Below, in pieces: positions 55,044-64,000 of a stretch of 64,000 nucleotides of DNA; position 1 is the stretch's first letter; every line of letters begins with the position of its first letter. Under the pieces are notes generated by a model. It was not told where the DNA came from and searched no databases. It saw nothing but the letters and a program-made list of their open reading frames with translations. Location of the stretch: positions 62,001 to 126,000 of the forward strand of contig JABANP010000027.1 in the NCBI GenBank assembly GCA_013115135.1, in the 5' to 3' direction. The translations under genes and the position numbers were made by a program. The stretch is from Perkinsus olseni. Lineage: Eukaryota > Perkinsozoa > Perkinsida > Perkinsidae.

Positions 55044-57903
55044 GTGGCTACGAGGACTATCCGCGCTCGATCAGTCTGTTCGAATTGGTCCGGCTCGCCC
55101 TATCAGGGGATCCCTTCACGTTTTTCTCAATGCATGCACGTCGACCAGCACGCTGCTCCTCTGTCTAGCCGTCCACAGCCGTACTTCGAGTTTTGGGACG
55201 GATCCCGGTATGTTCCGTTCGAGCCGGCCATACAGAGGTACTAACATGGTATCAGCTCGCCCTGCTGGGTCTGGGCGCCACGCAGCAGAGGCGTAGTTTA
55301 CTTGCTCATCACTAAGCGAAAGCGCTGTGCCAGATTCTGGCCACCGGAGATCTGAGAGTGGTTCCGCTGAAGATGCTGGCGTCTTTGGGGAGCTCTTTGC
55401 TCAACTGTTGAACAAAGAGCTGTCCAACGACGCCAGTGGGACAATCCGAACTTTAGCGCCCCGGTAGACAATTTCCGGCGCAGCTCTCAATACTCACGCG
55501 TCTAACGATATCCATGGAAGTTGCAAATTTGGCTGCGCTCTGAGCTCGACGCATCAACTCCTGTCTGAAGAATCTCGTTGCGAATTCTGGTGCGAGATTT
55601 TTTCTGGTTGATCTGTGCGGTGCATACGACCGAAGCATGGCAGAGGGATGGTAGAGTTCCGAGAATGCTTTGTCGTTGAGCAGGGTCGTATTTGAGTTTC
55701 TCGGGAAGCACTTTAGAATCCTGGGGGGGAGGGAATTCTCTTATGTGACCGATATGTTTTTGGTATGTCTTGTGCTAAATTCTCAGGCATATTCAACGCC
55801 ACTACTACAGCAAGCGTGCCATGGTGCAGTCGGAGGGAGAAAAGGCAGAGGAAAATCGTGAGTTCTCTGGAATCTGCTTCAATCCTTCATGGGTGGTGTA
55901 TGTGTATCCTGGGAACGCTCAGTCTAGGGGTCACTTAAGGTCCAGATTAGCTCGCGAGAGGGTATACGCGGTGCCCTCCACAGGACTACGAGGGACAGTA
56001 TACCGCAGGAGCAGGCGAAAGCAGCTGCAGTTCCAGCACAATGCGAGCCTCTACGTGATCGAGGCCTTCGACAGGATCGAGTAGGATCATCGAAGTGCTA
56101 CTCCCGAGACCGCGCTGCTGGCAGATTCGGCCTGGCCGTGCAGAGGAATCTGCGTACCGGCTTTTGTCGTCACGTCCGTGTTGGGCCCAGACTGGGAGGC
56201 ACAGGGGTCGAGGAAGTCGCTGAGTCGGTGCAGGCACATGTAGGCTCCACGCGAATCTGAGCTCTCTGGTGGGGATCGAGCGATCTGGTGACAGGCTGAC
56301 GCTGTCGCCCCTCGTGAAGGGTTCAGCGGAGGGGGCCTGCCGAAGGTAGCTGATCCCTCCTCAGCGGACACGAGGTAATACCGTGGTAGTAGAAGAGTCC
56401 AGGGGTTCCTGCCGCTTCGTTCCGCCGATCTTACAATCCGTGATTCGTAGTGGCACTCAGTGGTTGCAGATTTGAGTACTTCGGAGATGATGGGCAGTGG
56501 AGAGAGTTCGAGGAGACACAGCAAGAGGAGCTGCGGGCTATTCATCAGCTTTGTCCGATTCCGAGGCGATTCTTCTTCTCTACGTCATCCAATGTATACA
56601 TCATGGACAACTTCCAGCTTGTGGACAGTAATTTGTCGAGGGACTCTTCAAAGCTGATGGGATGCGGCACGGTAGTACTAGGGTTACTGTAGACCGAGGA
56701 GGCTCTAGTCGCCTAGAAATTCGTGTTCTATGTAGCCTCGGTAGAGCGCGTGCTTCTTAAGCCCGTGGTCGTGGGTTCGAGTCCCGTCGGAGGTGCTCGA
56801 TTTCAACCCACCTGTCCGTTGCTCTGTTCCAGGTTCAATTGAACGTACACTCTCTGCGCTCTCGCCCAGTGAGATGCATCACCCCAAAACGGACTGATGG
56901 GCTGAGCAAAGTTGCTGCCCCGGAGGAGATCGTGGTTGTCGATAACATCGACTGCTCCACTTTCGGGACTCCAGAAGGACCGAAGGCCGTCCCCTTTCTC
57001 AATACCGGCCTCAAACGTAATCTAGAGGGACGCACATGAGTCTTTTTTGACCCTGGTGGGCCACTGTCGTTCGACCTCGGAATAAAGGTGGGCGAGAGTA
57101 CGGGTACTAGTACGGCTCCGTACCCATACTACCCGTCGCAGCGGTTCCCAAGTACCGTACTAGTACGCCGTACTTGGAGTACGGCGTAATTTAATACACG
57201 TATGCGTTATTTGGTATCTTTGACACGTCCTAGTTCCCCCTACCCGTACTAGGTTGGCAGTTTGAAACGTACTCCGTACCGTACTTTCCTCGACCCCAGT
57301 ACGGTTGCCCAGCTCTGCGTCGGAATACAGATACTGTGTAGGTACATCCAGCTCGGTGTTTTCCCGAGCTCGGGTTCTGCTATCCAAGATTCGCTTGGGG
57401 CCCCGAAGCCAGCCTACAACGCCTGAGGCCTCCTTCGCTAAGCCACGGCACTCTTTGGTACCACTTGGCGGATGGGAAGACACGAGACGCTGCATACTCA
57501 GGACTCTCTGGTCACCTCGGCGCTGGAGGGCGAGGGTCAGCTCAGAGTTCCCTTTTTCTCCTACAAAACCTCACAAGGCAAAGTGGCCTATGACGAACGC
57601 GTTCAGAAAGAACTGCGGAAGCAGTACTTTCTGCCCATGGGCAGAAAGTACAGGTGTTCCGCGAGCGTCTGGTGGACTGCGTGGTCTCTTACAACTGGAA
57701 TCTCCAGTGGGACGAGGCCTCCAGGGTGTCGACGGAGGGAAGCGAGTCGAAGAGCTCTAGTGAAAAAGCTAGTAATAACTCTTCTAGTGGAGGCTCCAGC
57801 TCTTCTCGGTTGCCTCCAGTGGTTGATTGGAACTCTGCGTCCTCTAATGAGGATAGTTCAGATGTTGACTCTTACGAGTCATCTTCTAATACTCTTGATT
57901 AAC
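55044..57903 (+). CDS. WWE-repeat protein with acidic serine-rich tail
   Basis: WWE domains bind poly-ADP-ribose or mediate protein contacts in ubiquitin ligases and PARPs. Three WWE-like segments lie in order: YFEFWDGSRYVPFEP (about 55186-55230); FEYFGDDGQWREFEET, QQEELRAIHQLCPIP, RRFFFSTSSNVYIMDN and FQLVDSNLSRDSS (56470-56650), the best match, with G-x-W and the Y-x-x-D strand; and RVPFFSYKTSQGKVAYD, ERVQKELRKQYFLP, then VFRERLVDCVVSYNWN, LQWDEASRV (57530-57720). Between them are exon-like pieces (GELFAQLLNKELSNDAS near 55380; RREFSGICFNPSW near 55850). The C-terminus is Ser/Asp-rich (SSSEKASNNSSSGGSSS) ending SSNTLD, TAA at 57901-57903. The third WWE changes frame at a 28-bp palindrome. 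Whether all parts form one gene is uncertain, and no catalytic domain was found. Confidence 0.5.
55391..55421. repeat. Near-perfect palindrome in coding sequence
   Basis: AGCTCTTTGCTCAAC, one T, then GTTGAACAAAGAGCT: 15-base arms with one mismatch. It lies in a frame reading GELFAQLLNKELSND and does not break it. Confidence 0.8.
56726..56795 (+). pseudogene. tRNA-Lys(CTT)-like pseudogene
   Basis: GGTAGAGCGCG, anticodon loop TTCTTAA (CTT, Lys) in a stem with one mismatch (CGTGC/GCCCG), then GTGGTCGTGGGTTCGAGTCC with an intact B box. The D stem is damaged and the 5-prime acceptor strand does not pair with the 3-prime side (CGGAGGT), so it is not expected to be functional. It lies in an apparent intron of the WWE gene. 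Confidence 0.55.
57085..57290. repeat. Palindrome-rich GTAC cluster
   Basis: Dense variants of GTACGG/CCGTAC and ACTAGTAC on both strands. The strongest hairpin is at 57164-57188: TACGCCGTACT, loop TGG, AGTACGGCGTA (11-bp perfect stem). Others include TACGGCTCCGTA and GTACTAGTAC. Non-coding, inside or next to the WWE gene. Confidence 0.8.
57624..57651. repeat. Perfect 28-bp palindrome interrupting a WWE domain
   Basis: GTACTTTCTGCCCA followed with no spacer by its exact reverse complement TGGGCAGAAAGTAC. Upstream coding is in one frame (ELRKQYFLP) and downstream coding in another (VFRERLVDCVVSY). Leaving out 14 bases, one arm, brings the two frames into register. Confidence 0.92.
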
Positions 57904-58159
57904 TTTTATTCTCACTCTTCTATGCCATAGAATTTGATTTCCTGAGAGCTTGGGTTTTTAGACTTGTCAATTTGTCCGATATGGGGCGCTGCAGGGCGAG
58001 CGCGACGCGCGAAAAACGCGCGATCGATTTTTGTCATCAATTGCAGAATAATAAAACAGAAATAATTACAGATTCTGAATCTACATGAAATTCTCTATCA
58101 TATGACATTCTCAATTTTCTGCGTCTTTATTAGACACTTCATCGCAAAAATCGGTCACC
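57904..58159. other. Intergenic, A+T-rich
   Basis: Short A+T-rich spacer with a CGCGCGA patch (about 57995-58030). No gene recognised. Confidence 0.5.
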
Positions 58160-61100
58160 CGTGAGGTGCCTCCTCTACGACTTGTCCCCACTTGGGAATT
58201 TAGAAGAGCGAGTATCTCTGATAAAGACAAGAGAAGTGACCCTCAACACCGCTCCTCAGAGTGCTCATTCCGGTGTGCTCAGGACGTTGGAGTCCCCTAC
58301 AAGTTGGACAGGCTCACCATGGCTCTGGCCGAGAACGGCATAACGCCGGAGGACACAGTGGTCCGATGACGGCACGGTCCTAGCCTCCAACACCAGGCGC
58401 TGTCATGTGACATTTGAACATTGGACCTTGCTGTTGGTGGATGGGTGCTTTGTGTTGGCTGGTGAGGAGGGACTTACCGCTATAGTAGACTTTGAGGTCA
58501 GATGGATGCTCGTCTCCATCCATGCTCGGATACCCTCGCCAAGGGGACTTCTTTTCTTCTCGTCGCGCCATCTCGTCGGTGCTGCAACGGCGACGGCTCG
58601 CAGGAGTAGCAGACCGCGCCATCGGCCGGGGAAGGAGGTCTCGAGTGAGGATTGCGCCGAGAGCGGTCCCCAAGCGGTGTCCCCAAGGAGAGAACGGACG
58701 ACGTTTGGCGATCTGGTGCAGTCCAGCAGCCTGCTGAGCAAGCTAGGGATATGGTTCCTCGAGGCAGGGACCAGAGGGAAGAGTCGGACAAAGTTGAAGG
58801 ACCTTCCTGTAGGGTCCACTTTGAAAAAAATACCGGCCGGATGGCTCTTGGTGTTCCGGTTAGCTACCAACTCCAATACAGCGGATGTCGTACTCGGCCA
58901 TAGGTGGGGAGGACCAGAATCATGTCTCTATGGTCTCGCCACCAGGGACAGGTAGAATCCCTAGCAAATGACGATACGCCCCACCACGCTTTCCGAGCAC
59001 GCCGGGAGGGATCTTATGCTGAGCCCTGGTTGTTAGGCAAGACGCTGGCTTACCTGCTGCCTGTTATAGACCGCATAGTGCGGGTGTCGGAGGGCCTTAG
59101 TATCAGACGAGATAAAGAGGGACGGTCGGTACCCGTACTTCTGTCCGGAGTTAAGGATGCACTCGCCTCAGAGCAGTACGATCGGACCAGCAGAAGACAG
59201 TGGTCCGGTCTGTAGGGAAGGGCAGCCCCCTGCTCGTGGTAGTGGTCCCTACCAGAGAGCTCGCCGAGCAAGCTCATACCGAGGTATTGCTAGGAGCCAC
59301 AGTCTGCCTCACAGCGACGTGTTAGGTTAAAAAGTACTGCCCACCCTGGATGGCCGTGCAGCTATGCGCTGGGGGAACTGGACGGGACGTCCGCGACTCC
59401 CACGTTATGGTACTGGGCTGGCTTGCCTCAGTCATGCTAGAGAACAGACCGTGTTGCACAGAGCCTTGAATATGTTATTAACCACGAATAGAGCCCTCTA
59501 GACAGTTGTTAGTAGTTGGCCCTATCAGGCACTCAGTCACGGAGCGGACGTAGTGGTGGGCACTCCAGGGAGACTCAAGTGGCTTGTGGACCATGGGTGA
59601 GCTGGCCAGAGTCTTGAGTGCATCTGCCCAGGATGGTCGATTCTCAAGGCGGACTACTGCTACTATTTGATCAGGGCGTTATCGTTGGCCAAGCCTGTCG
59701 CGCGCCCCGAAATTATTGCGAGTCCAGTATCGAAGGCGAATGGAAACGAGAGAGCTTCTCCGTCTCTGGCTGAAGGGCTCCAGAAGAAGCCGAGGCCTTT
59801 ATCGCCGTGCATCGTGCTGGACGAGGCCGACGTCCTGCTGACCAGCGAAGTGGTCCTCGACTTGGTGAGGGAACTGGCTCGAGGACGGCAGGTGGGCGGG
59901 TGGCGATCACGACGGCTCGGCAGGCTCCCGTCCCAGGCGCAAATGGTTTATGCATCGGCCACCTTTGACGCCTGGATGAAGGACCGGCTGAGGGAGCTGT
60001 CGCCTGAGTACCACATCTTGAACGCAACTGAGGAGATGGAGGCCCGTAGGAGAAGGTTTTGGGTGTCTGCCTCGGAGCAGTGAAGACTCCTTCTATTTCT
60101 TAGAGGTTGTTTATGCTCTGCGAGAAGTTAGTCACTTGTTTGCCCGCTTGTCCTCGAACGCGGAGCGACGGGTCCGCCAGCTCACGTGGGCCATAGAGAA
60201 GCTACGACCAGGGGCATCGACCGATATCCAAGTCGCCAACAAGGTGAGGAATTCTTTTATGCTACATTTGCGACTTTAACCTGTTCATGCGATCTGAGGT
60301 GCTGATCTACTGTCGCGAGAAAACGGAAGTCTGTCTTCTAGCGGATGACCCGCAGCTCAGAAATGTCTGCGCCCCGGGTCGCATGATGGCCCTGCACGCG
60401 GACATGTCGCCGGCGCAACGGAAGGAAGTGGTGCGTCCTCACTCAATGCCTCGGTCGGCTGCATCGCTCCGCCTTTTTAGATGGATTCCTATCGGACGGC
60501 TCTTGCTGACTACGGCCCGGTGGTTCTAATAACAACTGATATCGCAGCGAGGGGCCTGGACATCTCCGGTGTGTCGTTCTAGCCTCGTCCCTTCGGAGCC
60601 GCTGGCTTCAGGCATAGGCTTGGTTATCCACTATGGGAGCACCGAAGACCACGGCGAGCTACATCCATCGGGTTGGACGGATACGGCCCGAGACGGTGAA
60701 GAGAGTCTCTCGTACGGGAGATGATAAGTGAGAACTCGCCAGGTGGTGGAAGGAGGTCTGACCCTTTGCTCCTTCCGAAGGTGCAAGTCTATCATGTTCC
60801 TGACATCGGGTGGGGCACTGCTGCCGCCGCCGAGGATAGCAGCCCAGTGGGGCATGCTACCGGCCCAGGTGCCGACCGATAAGGACATCAAGATTGAAAA
60901 AGTAGCCGATCGCCCCGCTCGGGAGAGAGTCTTTTTACGGCGCGCAGGTGAGGGCGATGGTGAAGGGAATTCTGGAGGCGATGGAGGAGCAGAGCGAGGA
61001 GGCCAGCACCGATGCTGAGGCTTGGAAGACAGCCAACTCGTAGGCTGAGCACCGGAAGATATTGTAGGACTATGATCAGCGCAGGCTCCTGTACGGCGTG

Positions 61101-61300
61101 GACGACCCTGACATCACCCAGTCTGCAGCAGCCGTTCAGAATCTGGCTGCGGCACTCCACTTGGTGGCGCTGCGACAAAGCCCTCCATCGGCTCGGTCCC
61201 GTCCAAGCTTACTGAGCGGACGGAAGGGCTACTCTCCGGTAAATCAGAGGCTTCCTAGCAAGCGTTTCCTGAGAACGGACTCTATGCTCCACGAGTATGT
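58160..61300 (+). CDS. DEAD-box ATP-dependent RNA helicase
   Basis: Unwinds or remodels RNA using ATP. The motifs occur in order across many exons: possible Q-motif region TTFGDLVQSSSLLSKLG (about 58695-58745); motif I end GKTLAYLLPVIDRIV, with the glycine loop split by an intron whose acceptor TTGTTAG is at 59032-59038; motif Ia LLVVVVPTRELAEQA (about 59230-59275); Ib VVVGTPGRLKWLVDH (59550-59594); II CIVLDEADVLL (about 59808-59840); III MVYASATFDAWM (59943-59978); IV VLIYCREKTEV; V ITTDIAARGLDISG (about 60530-60572); VI KTTASYIHRVGR (60643-60680). The C-terminal extension includes ILEAMEEQSEEASTDAE, DDPDITQSAAAVQNLAA and SRPSLLSGRKGYSPV. The extension resembles organelle-targeted DEAD-box proteins, but targeting is unresolved. 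Exon ends are approximate. Confidence 0.85.
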
Positions 61301-61389
61301 CTTGCCTTCGGCAATGAATAGGGGTTTACTCTACCAGGCGGGAGACCGCGTTATGTCGACTATCGGCTTTGAGCCTGGAGCGCTCAGAT

Positions 61390-62144
61390 TCTCCTCCTGG
61401 ACCCATACCTGAAGAAGGTGCCGAGCAAAGACAGGGCGGCTAAGCTGGTATCGGAAGCTATAAAGGAGGCCGCAAGTAAACCTACCGGTCGTGCTCGCGT
61501 CGCTCCGCCTAGAAGATTCTTCTGCTTCCCACCGTGGTCATGATAGTCTCAGGCCACGGTCTGTTGGAGCCTCTCACGGAACCAGTGGACTCGTCGACGG
61601 GGAACCTGCCGTCGCGGCCGGAGAAGCGCATGTCCCCTCTCGGACGCATTGCTCCTCACTCGTCGAGGCTATGCTGTTGACATCCCGACGCACTACATTC
61701 GGTAGGCTATCCAACCGCCGGTTGGCAACCGGCCTCTTAGCGGCCTATTCTGGATGGTTCACTCTCTTGTACAAACAAAAATGGACAACTATTTGCGAAT
61801 TCGGAGCGGCCCTGGGAATCTTTCGGTTGTTGCAGGTCTGTGCTGGGGTCGAAGAAGTTGCGGAGCGCCGGGGTCATTCCCATTTACCTCACCACGCAAG
61901 TGCCCCGGTTGATAACGGATGAGAGAACCTTCAGGTAAGGAGCCTATGATCCTTTAGAAGGAAACTGTTTGCCTTTTCTCAGACTGCGAGTAGCTTCTCG
62001 AGATCGGCGTGCTGGGGTCCAGGAGGTCACGAGAGTCAAACGCCTGAGAGAGCGCATAACGGACTGCCTAGGAGAAGTCGAGGACACTCGCGAAGAAGAG
62101 AAGTTGACGCTACTGTTACATGCCGCGCTTGTGGTCAATTCATG
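61390..62144 (+). CDS. Coding segments of unknown identity after the helicase
   Basis: Exon-like stretches QILLLDPYLKKVPSKDR, AAKLVSEAIKEAASKP (61388-61495), VLGSKKLRSAGVIPIYL, TTQVPRLITDERTFR (about 61839-61934, donor GTAAGG), then after a CTCAG acceptor LRVASRDRRAGVQEVTR, VKRLRERITDCLGEVED, EKLTLLLHAALVVNS and TGA at 62142-62144. They may be the helicase C-terminus or a separate gene. The last exon is strongly helical. Confidence 0.45.
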
Positions 62145-62246
62145 ATGCACTGCGTTTCCGATTGTTTCCGCTCTTCTGTGGCTTGCGTTGAGTGGAGGGC
62201 TGCCTGGCAGTTGATATCATGTGCCTCCAAGAGTGATTGTTTTGAG

Positions 62247-64000
62247 ATGTCTCGCGACAGACGGCGGCGGCGGCGGCGGGGAGCGTTGCCCTTGCTTGCT
62301 CGTTGGTCACGACTCGCCCTGGCCCGATTGCCCCCGGTGGTCCCACTTGTCCTTCTGTCCGTCTCTATCGTCCTCGACGTGCTGTCCTCTGTCACGGCCC
62401 TGCTGGCGGGATCGAATTACCGACCAGAGGTACCTGCGGACGCGGACCCGCGTAGCTCCCATCCCGCCTTGTCTCAGTCCTCACAACTGGACCATCGAAC
62501 AACGCGTTTTCCCGGCCTCCTTAGATTGCTGAGCTACGTCTCTCTTAGCGTCGTGGCGATGTCGCGTACGAGGGGCGCTCGTGGGAATTTTTCGGATGGA
62601 GGGCGTTACTCTGCTCAGGACTTCGGCTGTGGTGGCGGGACGTCCGAGTGGAAGTCCACGGAATCATCATCAAATCCGGCAAGGCATGTAAGGAGAGTTT
62701 CATCTTCTCCGACTTCCCGCGACGTGACTGCCCGTTTCCGGCAGGCGATGGTGGTGACGTGAAGGGAAGCAGCAGGAGGAGAAGCGGTAGCCATTTGTCG
62801 GACGATGAGCTCACGGCTGACGACTACGAGCTTTGTCGGGAACGATACAAGTAGGATCTGAGGCGACCTGGTCGTTCCATCCGCTCTTTGTTAGATACAC
62901 ACCATGGCCTCCGCCCGAGATGCTGGGTTGGGCTCCATTTGGTGAGCAGGGATTCCCCCTCCAGATGTGCCTCAGAATTAGAACTCTTGTATAGGTACGG
63001 TGCCATTTGGCCCTCAAGAGGCGCCTAAGGCGTGCTACTGGACACAGGGCAATGCCACGTGCTTCAAGGTCCGCCAGAAAGGGTATGCAAAGACGGGGCT
63101 CAAGCTGCCTAGCAGGTGATGATTGCCGGCGCTACTACTTGAGCGCCTGGGATTCCTCTACGATCAGGTATCCCATCTATGAGTGTCTCGGGGTGGACGT
63201 TGTGAGGTCCGACATGGTGCTTCGGAAAGTAGCTCAACTCAGCGTATTCCAGAAGGTGAGGACTAGATAGAATTCACTCCCAGTCTGTAGGGCAGCTCTA
63301 TTAGGGCTGAACGTGCCCGTTCACGAGTGCCTCTGTTCACTGTACAGTTCTGATTGCGCTTCAATTCTCACATGTTGCCGTTATACACAACATATCCGAG
63401 AAGCAGACTCTAGCCCGTGGTTGTTGCAGAGATCGAGCGCCGTTTAGAAATGTTCTAAGATTACTTGGAGCACTCTATTATCGCTTCGTGTCGCGTAGTG
63501 CATGAGTTCCAATTCATAACTGAGCTCTGGCGCTGACCAGTTTCGCGCTTCCTAGATTGCGCGTACTGTACCGCTTGCGGCTTATGTGGCCGTTCAGGTC
63601 GCCCGAGGCGACGAGCTTCACGGCTCCGAGGCGCCTCCGTTTTGGCGAAGCGACCATCAACTCAACGGTCTCCAGTGGGAGAAGGATATTGGCATACCCC
63701 GATTCCTCGTGGTGAACTGCCAGCTGCCGTAAGGGATTCTTAAGGGATGCGATGACTCTCAGTTCGGCGCGCTGCGTGCAGGTTTGCAGCACCTCCCCTG
63801 TTCGGGTCCCCCGACCCTAGCGACCCGGGCATGTCGGTGCTGTCGTACTTTGTTATTAACCCAACAGTGTTAAAAGAGCACCGCAATGGCAACCTGGAGA
63901 AGCTTGCAGCCATCAAGCTGTTTCGCCAGTAGGAATAATCGGGGATAGTGTCTGCGGTTTTCCCAGTAAATATTTCCCTTCTACTACTAAGGACCACTTG
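62247..64000 (+). CDS. EDR2/DUF1336-type lipid-binding protein, 3-prime end beyond window
   Basis: DUF1336 (EDR2_C) domains occur in plant and protist PH-START proteins that act at membranes. ATG 62247 opens a basic N-terminus (MSRDRRRRRRRGALPL) with one membrane helix (VVPLVLLSVSIVLDVLSS). Later exons give VHGIIIKSGKACKESF. The domain then appears as CYWTQGNATCFKVRQKG (about 63030-63085, equivalent to the family F-x-V-R-G-x-x-Y start), YECLGVDVVRSDMVLRKV (63178-63235), WEKDIGIPRFLVVNCQLP (to a GTAAGG donor at 63730) and, spliced, FAAPPLFGSPDPSDPGM, SVLSYFVINPTVLKEHR. An apparent TAG at 63930 overlaps a GTAGGA donor, and an acceptor TTTCCCAG at 63971-63978 continues the gene to the edge. Whether the N-terminal helix belongs to it is uncertain. 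Confidence 0.65.

Overview
This window is nuclear DNA from an intron-dense protist. Genes lie on both strands, are close together, and are split into short exons by GT-AG introns of roughly 45-120 bases. Donors are often GTAAG or GTGAG, sometimes GTAGG. Almost every gene had to be followed by splicing between frames, so outer coordinates of multi-exon genes are approximate unless a start or stop is given. The family mix fits an alveolate, and a perkinsozoan (Perkinsus-like) is my best guess: dinoflagellate-style ubiquitin-L40 fusion, EF-hand voltage-gated K+ channels, RCC1/EGF/PAN surface proteins, PB1 and ZZ proteins, a DeSI peptidase. That assignment is inference, and no prokaryotic signals were seen.

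Left part (1-22.2 kb): a UBE2D-type ubiquitin-conjugating enzyme cut by the window edge, mitochondrial glycine-cleavage H protein, a small bromodomain protein, a coiled-coil gene, a J-domain gene, then about 8 kb of minus strand that looks like one very large type-I membrane protein (signal peptide, RCC1-like blades, PAN-like and EGF-like modules, one membrane helix, cytosolic tail). One tRNA-Gln lies antisense inside it and a second just outside. Next come ubiquitin-L40, a DeSI/PPPDE deubiquitinase-family gene with a helical C-terminal extension, and a small membrane protein whose first intron is largely a tRNA-like sequence.

Middle (22.8-36.7 kb): the most interesting block. Two adjacent plus-strand genes both start with a PB1 domain. 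The first carries one copy, and the second three tandem copies, of an unrecognised helical module followed by a ZZ zinc finger, with introns at matching places in every copy. PB1 plus ZZ is the front half of the p62/NBR1 autophagy-receptor plan, but this repeated layout is one I do not know. Then come U2AF1 (splicing) and a secreted protein of four roughly 155-residue repeats whose frame is broken twice, once by a 22-bp tandem duplication.

Right part (37-64 kb): helical genes with an SFI1-like look, a Tctex-type dynein light chain, proline-rich and coiled-coil genes, two tandem voltage-gated K+ channels with C-terminal EF-hands, SmF, CHMP4/Snf7 (one-base frame slip in a homopolymer), a WWE-repeat gene whose last WWE is interrupted by a perfect 28-bp palindrome, a DEAD-box RNA helicase, and an EDR2/DUF1336-type gene running off the right edge.

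Several genes belong to ubiquitin, autophagy and membrane-sorting pathways (E2, ubiquitin, DeSI, PB1-ZZ, CHMP4, WWE), and two to the spliceosome (U2AF1, SmF). They are not co-oriented, so I infer no operon-like unit. Short palindromes and small duplications recur and in places break reading frames. At least one indel (CHMP4) looks like a sequence error or a non-functional allele, so frame breaks should be checked against raw reads.
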